From Vibrio ostreae (GTDB taxonomy: Bacteria > Pseudomonadota > Gammaproteobacteria > Enterobacterales > Vibrionaceae): 64,000 bases of DNA. The DNA lies in assembly GCF_019226825.1 (NCBI RefSeq), contig NZ_CP076643.1, forward strand, positions 496,001 through 560,000, read 5' to 3'. Below the pieces are notes generated by a model. The model was not told the origin of the DNA, did no database searches, and saw nothing but the letters and a program-made list of their open reading frames with translations. Positions 8,168 through 16,729 of this stretch are shown here, one piece after another. Positions within the stretch are counted from its first letter, which is position 1, and each line of letters begins with the position of its first letter. Position numbers and translations under genes: made by a program.

Positions 8168-9594
8168 TGTTTGGCCTTCCTATATCAACAGGTTCCCTTC
8201 GCTTTCGTTTACTTGCTTATTCCACCAGTGCATTACTGTTCATCGGTTTAATATTTATGGTGGCAGTCAAACGTTTTGCTTATGAAACCGCTCAGCACAC
8301 CTTCGATCGCCCGCTTGCGTATGCCGCATTACAAATTTTGGATGAAGTTCGCTTAGACGGTGAGGAATTGAGTGTTGATCTGCCGTTTTCAGCCTTTAGT
8401 GGCCTGGCCGACTCTCCGCGTGACAAGGTGTTTTATTTGGTGACAACGAGGCAGCGAGAGTATGTCACAGGGTACCAATCTCTGTTATCCGAACAGATTG
8501 TAATTGCTCAAATTAACGCGAACCCTCTTAATTTAGAGGTGGTTCCGCACTTCTTTGATCTAAAGTTCAAACAACAGCATGTACGCTTTGCCTTGGTTGG
8601 TCGGGTGATCAACACCAGGAAAGGACCACATCATGTGTATGTATTGATCGGACAAACGACAGAAGCGAGAAAAAATTGGGAGCAAACCTTGTCAGATACG
8701 GCTTCTAAGCTGATATTTGGTGTCGTACTTTGTATCATTATTGTCATTGTTGTTTTAATCACCCAAGTACTCAAACCACTCAAGCGGATTAATCAAAAAA
8801 TATCTCAACGTTCGAATATTGATCTGACTCCCATCGATCTGCAGGGGCCAGAGGAAGTCATCAATCTTGTTAAAACAATTAATAGCTTCATGTCCCAGTT
8901 GGATAATACGTTAATCAATTTGAAGAACTTTACCAGTGAGGCAGCTCATCAGCTTAAGACGCCGGTCGCGGGGATGCGCTCTCAGGTTGAGTTGATGTTA
9001 AGCCGGGAAACATCCCCTAAAACGGTGTATTCGCTGCATCGTGTTTTAGAAGCGTGTGGCATTTTAGAAAGAACTATCGAACAGCTTTTGAATCATGCCA
9101 CCATTAAACATCGCTTTCAGAGCCTGGAGCCAACCAGCATTAATATTAATCAGCTGGTGCAGTCGGTTTGCCGTGAACTGGCTATCAACGCATTAAAACG
9201 CAATATAGGACTCAGTTTTCAGCACAGTGGACAATATCAAATCAAAGGTGATGAGTTTGCACTCAAGCAGATGCTGTCTAACCTCATAGAGAATGCGATT
9301 AAATATTCTTCGGAGAATAGTCAGGTTGAAGTTGAAGTGATGCGCCGTGGAACTAAGGCTATTATCTTGATTCGAGATTTCGGCATTGGCATAAAAGATG
9401 AAGACAAGCCGTATGTTTTTGAGAGGTTTTATCGTACTTCAGGAAATAAGCAAACTGGCTCTGGACTCGGTATGTCTATCGCCGCAGATGTGGCTAAGAA
9501 ATATCATGCCAGATTAGTGTTGTATGACACGATTCCACAAGGGTTAACGGTAGAGATACAATTTCCGTACAGAAAATGGGAGGAGATTCAATGA
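8164..9594 (+). CDS. Sensor histidine kinase, TctE-like
   Basis: A 476-residue membrane sensor kinase. A first membrane segment (about residues 15-36) and a second (about 178-200, LIFGVVLCIIIVIVVLIT) flank a periplasmic sensor region of roughly 140 residues. A HAMP-like linker follows, then the H-box FTSEAAHQLKTPVAG with His262, the N-box NLIENAIKYS and the G-boxes DFGIGI and GSGLGMSIA. It phosphorylates the adjacent response regulator. The downstream gene begins inside its stop codon (ATGA), so all three genes are probably translationally coupled. Confidence 0.92.
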   Translation: MMFGLPISTGSLRFRLLAYSTSALLFIGLIFMVAVKRFAYETAQHTFDRPLAYAALQILDEVRLDGEELSVDLPFSAFSGLADSPRDKVFYLVTTRQREYVTGYQSLLSEQIVIAQINANPLNLEVVPHFFDLKFKQQHVRFALVGRVINTRKGPHHVYVLIGQTTEARKNWEQTLSDTASKLIFGVVLCIIIVIVVLITQVLKPLKRINQKISQRSNIDLTPIDLQGPEEVINLVKTINSFMSQLDNTLINLKNFTSEAAHQLKTPVAGMRSQVELMLSRETSPKTVYSLHRVLEACGILERTIEQLLNHATIKHRFQSLEPTSININQLVQSVCRELAINALKRNIGLSFQHSGQYQIKGDEFALKQMLSNLIENAIKYSSENSQVEVEVMRRGTKAIILIRDFGIGIKDEDKPYVFERFYRTSGNKQTGSGLGMSIAADVAKKYHARLVLYDTIPQGLTVEIQFPYRKWEEIQ

Positions 9595-10652
9595 AAGCTT
9601 TTCGTACGATGCTGTTAATCATAGTATTTGGCTTCAGTACTTATAATGTTTGCGCCAATCAAATGAATCCGCGCATTGTTAGGGTATTTGGGGCAGCTTA
9701 CTTGTCGGAAATGCAACCTTTGCTCGATGATTTTTCTCAGCGTAATCCGAACATCGAACTACGCTATCGCTGGATGACGAGTGAAAAGCTTGACCAATAT
9801 GTACGCCAGAAGATTCTTCCTCAACCGGATGTCGTCATCAGCTCAGCGATGCACCTGCAACTGGGCTTGGTTAATGATGGCTATTCACTTGAGTATCACC
9901 ATGAAAGATCGAGTGAAGACGGGAGTTTTGTTGTATTACCCGACTGGAGCCGATGGCGTGATGAGCTGTTTGGTGTCAGTTTTGAGCCTGCTGTGATTGT
10001 GTTTAATAATGCCTTTTTAGAGGGTAAACAAGTCCCGACTAATCGAGTTGAATTGCTTTCATTCATCCGGCGATACAGTCACGAGCTCATGGGAAAAATA
10101 GGACTTTATGATATACGCTCAGTGGGTATTGGTTATTTATTCTGGTCTTTTGAACGACAGCAGGCTCGTAATTATGGACAATTTTTGGAATTATTTAATC
10201 ATCATAATGCTCGGACTTTTAATAGCACACGTGAGATGTTAGAGGCGCTAAGCAATGGCGAGATTGCCATGGCTTATAATATATTAGGCTCATATTCAAA
10301 CAGTTGGAAAGATCAGCGCGCTAATGTCACCATTACCGCAATGAAAGATTATACGCCGGTGATTATTCGTACCGCTCTTATCAATCGCACCACTCAGAAC
10401 AAGCAAGACGCAAAACGGTTTATTGATTATTTACTGTCATCATCCGGGCAATGGACAATGGCACAATACACGAATATGCCACCGATACGTTCGGATATAA
10501 ATAGCGTCAATTCAGCCTCATTTCTACGACAACAATATGCTGAGCAACTCAAGCCTTTGCCTCTGGACGTCCGTTTACTTGTGTTCGCCGATAAAAGTAA
10601 ACACGAGATCGTCACTACCGAATGGGAAAATGCACTGAAAAATTATGACTGA
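9591..10652 (+). CDS. Periplasmic substrate-binding protein coupled to the two-component system
   Basis: A 353-residue protein with a signal peptide (MKAFRTMLLIIVFGFSTYNVCA). It resembles ABC-type extracellular solute-binding proteins of the iron/sulfate-like fold (VRVFGAAYLSEMQPLLDDFSQRNPNIELRYRWMTSEKL, then FGVSFEPAVIVFNNAFL). No ABC permease or ATPase is nearby. The start at 9591 overlaps the kinase stop (ATGA) and follows a GGAGGAG ribosome site. A binding protein co-translated with a TctE-like kinase suggests a ligand-sensing partner rather than a transport component, as known for some BctDE/TctDE-type systems. The ligand cannot be told from sequence. Confidence 0.8.
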   Translation: MKAFRTMLLIIVFGFSTYNVCANQMNPRIVRVFGAAYLSEMQPLLDDFSQRNPNIELRYRWMTSEKLDQYVRQKILPQPDVVISSAMHLQLGLVNDGYSLEYHHERSSEDGSFVVLPDWSRWRDELFGVSFEPAVIVFNNAFLEGKQVPTNRVELLSFIRRYSHELMGKIGLYDIRSVGIGYLFWSFERQQARNYGQFLELFNHHNARTFNSTREMLEALSNGEIAMAYNILGSYSNSWKDQRANVTITAMKDYTPVIIRTALINRTTQNKQDAKRFIDYLLSSSGQWTMAQYTNMPPIRSDINSVNSASFLRQQYAEQLKPLPLDVRLLVFADKSKHEIVTTEWENALKNYD

Positions 10653-10680
10653 CTGAACGTTTACGACTGTGAGTCAGTCA
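10646..10680. other. Inverted repeat across the stop codon of the binding-protein gene
   Basis: TGACTGACT at 10646-10654 and AGTCAGTCA at 10672-10680 are perfect complements around a 17-base loop. The left arm contains the stop codon of the binding-protein gene. It may end the regulatory operon, although no T-run follows. Confidence 0.4.
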
Positions 10681-10722
10681 TGAGTCAGTGAATTGACAGG
10701 TTCATTTTGTAGCTTGATACCG

Positions 10723-10748
10723 CCACTTTTCCAGGACTGGAAAAGTGG
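10723..10748. promoter_or_regulatory. Perfect 12-bp palindrome just before the prpF-like gene
   Basis: CCACTTTTCCAG (10723-10734) and its exact complement (10737-10748) are separated by two bases. It ends about ten bases before the AAGGAG ribosome site at 10759-10764. With no T-run after it, an operator or mRNA-stability hairpin is more likely than a terminator. The adjacent OmpR-type regulator is one possible binder; this is inference. Confidence 0.5.
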
Positions 10749-10770
10749 GTCTAATGGTAAGGAGCTAAAA

Positions 10771-11835
10771 ATGACATTTCCCCAATCTATTCCCTGTATG
10801 TTGATCCGCGGTGGTACATCAAAAGGGGCTTATTTTCTCGCCTCTGATCTACCTCAATCCCCTGATGAGAGAGATAAATTACTGATTAAAGTCATGGGAT
10901 CTGGTGACGCGCAGCAGATTAATGGCATTGGCGGTGGTACTACATTAACGAGTAAAGTGGGTATCATCTCTCGATCTGAATCCAGCGATGCGCAGTTGGA
11001 TTATTTCTTTGCCCAAGTCGGCGTAGAAGAAAAAGTCGTTGACACCAGACCTTCTTGCGGAAATATCTTATCCGGTGTTATCGCCTTCGCTACGGAAAAA
11101 GGCTTGATCGAACTGACAGAAGGCACGACAACCGTACGTGTTAAAAATATTAATACCAATACGATTATTGAAGTGACAGCCGAAACGCCGGATAAACAAC
11201 TGCAGTTTGAGGGGACGACAGCCATTGATGGTGTGCCCGGTTCTGGGTCTCCGGTGCTGCTTAATTTCTTAGATGTTGGCGGCGCTAAAACGGGTAAACT
11301 CTTTCCGACAGGTTCTGTCAAAGAAATAATTCATGGCATTGAGGTCAGTTGCATTGATGCTGCTGTTCCCATGGTTCACATCCCTGCGCAGGCTCTGGGC
11401 TTAATTGGCAACGAATCGAAAGCGGAGATCGATAGTAATACCGAGTTACTTAGTAAGATTGAAGCGATTCGCCTTGTAGCAGGTGAAAAAATGGGCTTGG
11501 GTGATGTGCGCGGTAGCGTGATACCTAAAGTTGCGATTGTCTCTCCTCCTCATGATACCGGTACAATAACTTCTCGGTATCTTGTTCCTCACAATTGTCA
11601 TGCCAGTCACGCGGTGACCGGCGCGATTTGCGTCGGCGCAGCCAGCCTGATTGAAGGCACAGTCACGCATCAGTATGCCAAAGCCTCTGCGGGCTCGGTC
11701 ATCATTGAGCATCCGAGTGGCAAAATTGAAGTAAAGATTACCGTTCTTGAAGGTGAATCTGAACCTGTGATTGCCCAGGCGGCGTTAGTGCGGACCGCAA
11801 GACCGCTGTTTAAAGGCGATGTCTATCTAGCTTAG
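10771..11835 (+). CDS. PrpF-family isomerase (aconitate isomerase / 4-oxalomesaconate tautomerase-like)
   Basis: A 354-residue cytoplasmic enzyme of the PrpF family. It shows the N-terminal signature CMLIRGGTSKGAYFLASDLP, the INGIGGGTTLTSKV loop, the conserved DTRPSCGNILSG with its Cys, and the C-terminal SRYLVPHNCHASHAVTGAICVGAA. Family members isomerise or tautomerise unsaturated tri/dicarboxylates such as aconitate, 2-methylaconitate or 4-oxalomesaconate. The start at 10771 has AAGGAG six bases upstream; the longer frame from 10693 runs through the palindrome and is rejected. The neighbouring tctC and tctAB genes suggest that it converts an imported tricarboxylate (for example trans-aconitate) to a usable isomer. 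No prpBCD genes are present, so a methylcitrate role is less likely. Confidence 0.85.
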   Translation: MTFPQSIPCMLIRGGTSKGAYFLASDLPQSPDERDKLLIKVMGSGDAQQINGIGGGTTLTSKVGIISRSESSDAQLDYFFAQVGVEEKVVDTRPSCGNILSGVIAFATEKGLIELTEGTTTVRVKNINTNTIIEVTAETPDKQLQFEGTTAIDGVPGSGSPVLLNFLDVGGAKTGKLFPTGSVKEIIHGIEVSCIDAAVPMVHIPAQALGLIGNESKAEIDSNTELLSKIEAIRLVAGEKMGLGDVRGSVIPKVAIVSPPHDTGTITSRYLVPHNCHASHAVTGAICVGAASLIEGTVTHQYAKASAGSVIIEHPSGKIEVKITVLEGESEPVIAQAALVRTARPLFKGDVYLA

Positions 11836-12004
11836 TTGTGCGTGTCGGCGTACAGCACATTCCATTTATCCCGAGATCTATGTAGCAAGTTTGTTAATAA
11901 GCTGTGGGTGTGTCAGTTTGGTGACAGTTTGACCCCCTACTGTGACCCTATCGCACTGCCGCGATTAACACTACATAAAGCCACAAGAATTTAAGGAGGC
12001 ACTA

Positions 12005-13120
12005 ATGCTGCTTAGCAATACTATGAATCGCACCGTGTTACGGATCAGCAGTAAGATTGTATCTGCTACGTTTATGACATTTTGTCTGGCATCGCAAGTG
12101 AATGCGCAATCAGTGAGTTTCGAAGGCGAACGTATTGAAATGACCGTCCCTTACAAAGAAGGAGGGGGGACCGATACTTGGGCTCGTTTTTTTGGCCCTT
12201 ACATGACTCAATCGCTGCCAGGTGAACCTGTCGTGGTGATAAAAAATGTTCCTGGCGGTGGCTCAACCAAAGGTGCAAACCAGTTTGCTCGACGAGCCAA
12301 CGACAATGGTTTGGATATCTTGGCGAGTTCTGCATCAACCCACTATACCTATTTGCTTGGTGACCGCCGGGTTCAATATGACTATAAGGATTGGAGCGCG
12401 GTACTGGCAACACCAACCGGAGGCGTTGTGTATATTTCAGCCAACGAAGGAATCAACAATGCCGAGGAGTTTGTTAACAATCTCGACAAGCTGGAGTTCA
12501 AATACGCAAGCCAGGGTGCAACCAGCATCGACCTCGTGCCATTACTCGCCTTGGATTTACTCGGTGCGGATGTGCAAGCCGTCTTCGGTATGAAAGGACG
12601 CGGTGCAGGCAGACTGGCATTTGAACGAGGTGAAGTGAATCTGGATTCACAAACCACTTCAGCGTATCTGAAAAAAGTTGTGCCTCTTGTTGAAGAAGGT
12701 AAAGCGGTTCCTTTGTTCAGTTTTGGTGTGATCGATGCTCAAGGCAAACTGCAACGTGATCCTAACTTTCCTGACATCCCGCATTTCGGTGAAGTGTACC
12801 AGATGGCGAAAGGTGATGAGGCGACTTCACAGGGTTTCAACGTGTGGAAGTCTTTCTTCGTGGCCGGATTTGTGGCTCAGAAGGTGTTCTTATTGCCTAA
12901 GTCAACCCCAGAAGATATTAAACTGGCTTGGCGTGATGCGATGAATAAACTGGTTGAAGTGCCAGACTTTAAAACAAGAGCTGATGAGGTGTTAGGTAAC
13001 TATAAACAGCTGACAGGTGTTGAAGCGGATCAAGCGATGGATTCAATTCTTTCACTGGATGAAGAAAGTAAAAAGTGGATTGCTAAATGGCTGAAGGATA
13101 AATATAACACTGTGCTTTAA
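12005..13120 (+). CDS. TctC-family tripartite tricarboxylate transporter binding protein
   Basis: A 371-residue periplasmic protein with a signal peptide ending near VNAQS. It shows the Bug/TctC pattern: IEMTVPYKEGGGTDTWARFFGPYM, then VVVIKNVPGGGSTKGANQFARRA. In the family these loops hold the carboxylate ligand through two ordered waters. The start follows a consensus AAGGAGG site at 11994-12000. It is followed by the fused membrane component, so together they form a TTT importer. It is longer than typical Bug proteins (about 320-330), the extra length lying in the C-terminal half (QMAKGDEATSQGFNVWKSFFVAG). Confidence 0.9.
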   Translation: MLLSNTMNRTVLRISSKIVSATFMTFCLASQVNAQSVSFEGERIEMTVPYKEGGGTDTWARFFGPYMTQSLPGEPVVVIKNVPGGGSTKGANQFARRANDNGLDILASSASTHYTYLLGDRRVQYDYKDWSAVLATPTGGVVYISANEGINNAEEFVNNLDKLEFKYASQGATSIDLVPLLALDLLGADVQAVFGMKGRGAGRLAFERGEVNLDSQTTSAYLKKVVPLVEEGKAVPLFSFGVIDAQGKLQRDPNFPDIPHFGEVYQMAKGDEATSQGFNVWKSFFVAGFVAQKVFLLPKSTPEDIKLAWRDAMNKLVEVPDFKTRADEVLGNYKQLTGVEADQAMDSILSLDEESKKWIAKWLKDKYNTVL

Positions 13121-13257
13121 GCTTTTTATTACTTACTTTAATTTCTATTAAATATATTGAGAGAAATAGGTGGTTTACTCTGACATTATCGTTAGGCGTA
13201 AATATAAATAATTTTATTAACTATTATATTGCAATGTGAAATTATAAGGATTCAAGG

Positions 13258-15243
13258 ATGTTGAATGAATTACTTACCGCTTTGCAGACAATTTTATCAG
13301 TTCATCACCTCATATATATGCTTGGTGGCGTGCTGCTTGGTCTAGCAATAGGTATCTTCCCAGGACTGGGAGGTATTGCCGGTTTATCATTACTGCTGCC
13401 ATTCTTATATGGGATGGAGCCCATTTCTGCACTCGCTATGCTGATTGGCTTAGTTGCGGTTATTCCGACCTCAGATACCTTTACTTCTGTATTGATGGGG
13501 ATTCCCGGTTCGAGCGGTTCCCAGGCGACGGTACTGGATGGTTTCCCTATGGCTAAAAACGGCCATGCGGCGCGTGCTCTGTCTGCGGCTTTTACTGCCT
13601 CATTATTCGGAGGGTTGTTTGGTGCGGTAGTATTGACTGGCTTTGTTTTGATCGCCCGTCCGGTCATTCTGGCATTTGGGTCTGGTGAACTTTTTATGCT
13701 CACCTTGCTCGGACTGACTATGGTTGGATCGTTGGCCGGGAAAAGCTTAGTAAAAGGCTTATCCGCGTGCGGTTTGGGGATTTTGCTGGGCAGTGTTGGC
13801 AGTGCGCCGGCAACGGGTGAATATCGAATGTCATTCGATAATTTCTATCTCATGGATGGCATACCTTTGGTTGTCGTCGGGCTTGGCATTTTTGCGCTGC
13901 CAGAAATTATTGATCTGTTGCGGCAAAACAAACCGATCGCAAATGCCAGTAAGCTGGGGTCAGGTTGGTTCTCTGGTGTTAAGGACTTTTTCGCCAATAA
14001 ATGGCTAGCGCTGCGCTGTAGTGTTATCGGCTGTATCATCGGTGCACTTCCTGGTCTCGGTGGTAGTGTCGTTGACTGGATAGCTTATGGTCACGCGGTA
14101 CAAACAACAAAAGATAAACCGAGATTTGGTCACGGTGATGTAAGAGGGGTTATTGCACCTGAATCATCCAATAACGCAAAAGAAGGCGGTGGCCTTGTCC
14201 CGACTTTGTTATTTGGTATTCCCGGCTCGGGCAGTATGGCGGTCTTTCTGGGAGGAATGGTTTTAGTCGGTCTTGAACCTGGTCCTGCGATGGTAAGTAC
14301 TGATCTACATATTACTTACACCATTGTTTGGTCCCTTGCTCTGGCGAATATCTTTGGCGCCGCGGCATGTATGCTCATTTCACCTTGGGTGGCACGATTA
14401 ACCACGGTACGTTATGCGCTTCTGGCTCCATTTATGGTGATGGTTATCTGCTTTGCGGCATTCCAGGCAACCCGTGATCTGGCTGATCTGGTGACTTTGC
14501 TTGCGATAGGGGTTCTCGGGATCCTGATGAAGCGATTTGACTGGCCACGACCTGCTTTTCTGATTGGTTTTGTTCTCTCTTCCGGAATGGAAACCTATCT
14601 GTATCAAGCCATTCAGTTTGATGGTATCGAGTTTCTACTTCGTCCAGGAGTGATGATCATTGGTGCTATCACTTTGTTATCTCTAATCTTTATGATTCGT
14701 CAAAATATGAAGAAAAGTAATGAAGGAGAAGGGAATGAGAACAAGCTTCAACAAGCACCGAGTCGCAAACCTCAAATTTTGTTCGCAGTGATGATCAACT
14801 TGATTTTTGCCTACGGTATTTATGACGGTTATCAGCGCAGTTTCCTTGGCGGTATTTTCCCTATCGTTGTTGCAACGGGAATGTGGTTACTCTCGGCCAT
14901 TGTGGTTGTGCAACTATTGACAAGACCAGATGGTTCTCCGGTCTGTTATGATAATGAGTATGTACAAGGGTATGCTTATGACAGTAATACAGCATCAATC
15001 ATGCATTATGTGTATTGGCTGGCTGCACTGATTATTGGTAGCTATTTAGTCGGATACGTTATTTCAATTGTGCTCTTCTTCTGTCTGTTCCTAATGAACA
15101 AAGCAGGAATGAGTTTGTGGAGGTCATTAACGGTTACGGCGGCGGCATCGTCATTCTTGCTTGGCCTGACTCATATCATGATGCTGGAGTTGCCAACGGG
15201 CTTATTACAAGAATCCGTATCATTACCATGGCCATTAGGTTAG
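13258..15243 (+). CDS. Fused TctA-TctB permease of a tripartite tricarboxylate transporter
   Basis: A 661-residue membrane protein. Residues 1 to about 480 are TctA, the large 12-segment subunit. It has the characteristic GIFPGLGGIAGLSLLLPFLYGM and AIGALPGLGGSVVDWIAYG-type repeats, and APESSNNAKEGGGLVPTLLFGIPGSGSMAVFLGG. A charged linker (about 481-502) leads into about 150 residues with four predicted membrane segments (ILFAVMINLIFAYGIYDGYQ... to the end) that match the small TctB subunit. tctA and tctB are normally separate genes; here they appear as one polypeptide and no separate tctB is present. It works with the TctC protein encoded just upstream to import a carboxylate. Confidence 0.88.
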   Translation: MLNELLTALQTILSVHHLIYMLGGVLLGLAIGIFPGLGGIAGLSLLLPFLYGMEPISALAMLIGLVAVIPTSDTFTSVLMGIPGSSGSQATVLDGFPMAKNGHAARALSAAFTASLFGGLFGAVVLTGFVLIARPVILAFGSGELFMLTLLGLTMVGSLAGKSLVKGLSACGLGILLGSVGSAPATGEYRMSFDNFYLMDGIPLVVVGLGIFALPEIIDLLRQNKPIANASKLGSGWFSGVKDFFANKWLALRCSVIGCIIGALPGLGGSVVDWIAYGHAVQTTKDKPRFGHGDVRGVIAPESSNNAKEGGGLVPTLLFGIPGSGSMAVFLGGMVLVGLEPGPAMVSTDLHITYTIVWSLALANIFGAAACMLISPWVARLTTVRYALLAPFMVMVICFAAFQATRDLADLVTLLAIGVLGILMKRFDWPRPAFLIGFVLSSGMETYLYQAIQFDGIEFLLRPGVMIIGAITLLSLIFMIRQNMKKSNEGEGNENKLQQAPSRKPQILFAVMINLIFAYGIYDGYQRSFLGGIFPIVVATGMWLLSAIVVVQLLTRPDGSPVCYDNEYVQGYAYDSNTASIMHYVYWLAALIIGSYLVGYVISIVLFFCLFLMNKAGMSLWRSLTVTAAASSFLLGLTHIMMLELPTGLLQESVSLPWPLG

Positions 15244-15255
15244 GAGGAGAGCTCA

Positions 15256-16107
15256 ATGTCAATCCGGTCGATAATCATGCCATTTGCTTCTCAGGAAGAT
15301 GGCGAGCAGCGATTAGAGGGCGCACTGCGTGTCGCCCAATTTTTCAACGCACATTTAGACGTATTGCATGCTCAAACGGGAGCTGAAAAATTAATGCCCA
15401 GTGAGCGCCGTTTAGTCTCAAGAAAATTTTACGACCAGATCGATAAGCTGGTTCGTGATTACGTTCATGATGACATGGCGCAGGCTAAGCAGAGCTTTGA
15501 GCAATTACGCACTCAATATAGTATTCATGATGAAATCAGCGGCTCTGATGCTGTCAGTGCCAATTGGCATGATATCTTTGGTTATCGTGGTGAGGTCGTG
15601 GCAGAGTGGGGTAAAGTCTCTGATTTAATCATTATTCCTCAATCGCTTAATGGGCAAACCAGTGTCAGCTTCGAGGCGGCAGTGAATCATGGAGGCAAAC
15701 CCATTTTGGTTATGCCTCGCAAACAAACCCATTTCGCTCCCGAAACGATTATGATCGCATGGAATGGCGATAATGCGGGAGCCAACGCAGTGAATAGTGC
15801 GCTGCCATTACTCAAAAAAGCCAAACAAGTGGTGGTGGTCACCAGTGAGAAATACCTGTCAAAGAAACCGACTCAAGTGGATTTGGCTCGTTATCTTGCG
15901 CGGCATAAGATTGAGGTGGAGTGTCTTGCTTTTGCTCATAAGAGTAGAAAAACTGGCGCGCAACTGTTGGAGGTCGCATCGGAGTTGAACGCGGATTTGA
16001 TTGTTTCTGGTGCCTTTTCTCACCAAAATCTTCATCAAAAAGTGTTTGGTGGTGTGACTCAGAAACTACTCATGCGCTCGGTCATTCCGTTGTGGATGAT
16101 GAGTTGA
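15256..16107 (+). CDS. Tandem-domain universal stress protein
   Basis: A 283-residue cytoplasmic protein with two UspA-like folds. The first covers about residues 1-150 (IRSIIMPFASQEDGEQRLEGALRVAQFFNAHLDVLHA) and the second about 155-283 (TIMIAWNGDNAGANAVNSALPLLKKAKQVVVVTS). Its end, DLIVSGAFSHQNLHQKVFGGVTQKLLMRSVIPLWMMS, is a recognisable though divergent nucleotide-loop region. It starts 12 bases after tctAB with a GGAGGAG site, so it is in the same operon. Usp genes at the end of TTT or TRAP transporter operons are common; the role is unknown. Confidence 0.87.
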   Translation: MSIRSIIMPFASQEDGEQRLEGALRVAQFFNAHLDVLHAQTGAEKLMPSERRLVSRKFYDQIDKLVRDYVHDDMAQAKQSFEQLRTQYSIHDEISGSDAVSANWHDIFGYRGEVVAEWGKVSDLIIIPQSLNGQTSVSFEAAVNHGGKPILVMPRKQTHFAPETIMIAWNGDNAGANAVNSALPLLKKAKQVVVVTSEKYLSKKPTQVDLARYLARHKIEVECLAFAHKSRKTGAQLLEVASELNADLIVSGAFSHQNLHQKVFGGVTQKLLMRSVIPLWMMS

Positions 16108-16158
16108 TGATTATCAATATGTCAGCTCAATGACAGTTTAATCTGTTATCTTCACTTT

Positions 16159-16236
16159 AGGCTGGTTAGCGATTAATTCGTCCGCCCAAGAAAACAACAA
16201 GGTACCAATCTCTATCCTTGTTTAGCTAACCAGCCT
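16159..16236. other. Nested inverted-repeat structure downstream of the usp gene
   Basis: AGGCTGGTTAGC (16159-16170) pairs perfectly with GCTAACCAGCCT (16225-16236). Inside, AACAAGG and CCTTGTT form a second stem. The result is a two-tier, 78-base foldable element after the usp gene. It may be an unusual terminator, a small RNA or a repeat element. The tail after it (TACTTTCTT) is only moderately T-rich. Confidence 0.45.
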
Positions 16237-16729
16237 TACTTTCTTGCTAGCTCGTGAGCACGGCAGCAAGCGGAGTTGCCACCGGCATTGTTTCACCTGA
16301 TGACAGTTGAAGTAAGTCACTTTTTTAAAACAATAATCAGTTTTATTTGCTTTGATGAAAAATTCGCGAAATGCGATCCACTTGCGTAAGTATTATACGC
16401 CTTCCTCATTCAAGAGCGTTTTCGATGTGACTGGTTAAAAATATCATGTCACAGCGTTGATTTTTAGAATCAGATAGTTAGTGTCTATTATTTCCCAAGC
16501 TATTCTTCTGTATTTTCCGTAATGCTGGTTCAAACCTTGGATACACTTAATCATCGTTAATGTGCATTTTTGATTAGAAAACCTCTTACCTATTAGGCAA
16601 CTTTTTGAATTGTTTATTATAGTGAATGATGAGGTTTGCGATTTAATGGTCAGTCAGTTGTCAAAAATTCCATTTATAGGTTTCAGTCGCGAGTCCTACG
16701 ATCACAATAATGAACCGTGAGGAATAGTT
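16237..16729. other. Long AT-rich leader or promoter region before ompA
   Basis: Nearly 500 bases without a supported gene. It should contain the ompA promoter and possibly a long untranslated leader. GAGGA sits just before the ompA start. Nothing else specific was recognised. Confidence 0.5.

Noticed and set aside
10771-11835. Assignment of prpF to the methylcitrate pathway
   Set aside because: No prpB, prpC, prpD or acnD gene lies nearby, while tricarboxylate transport genes do.
12072-12416. Frames antisense to tctC and tctAB
   Set aside because: Shadows of well supported genes; no start signals.
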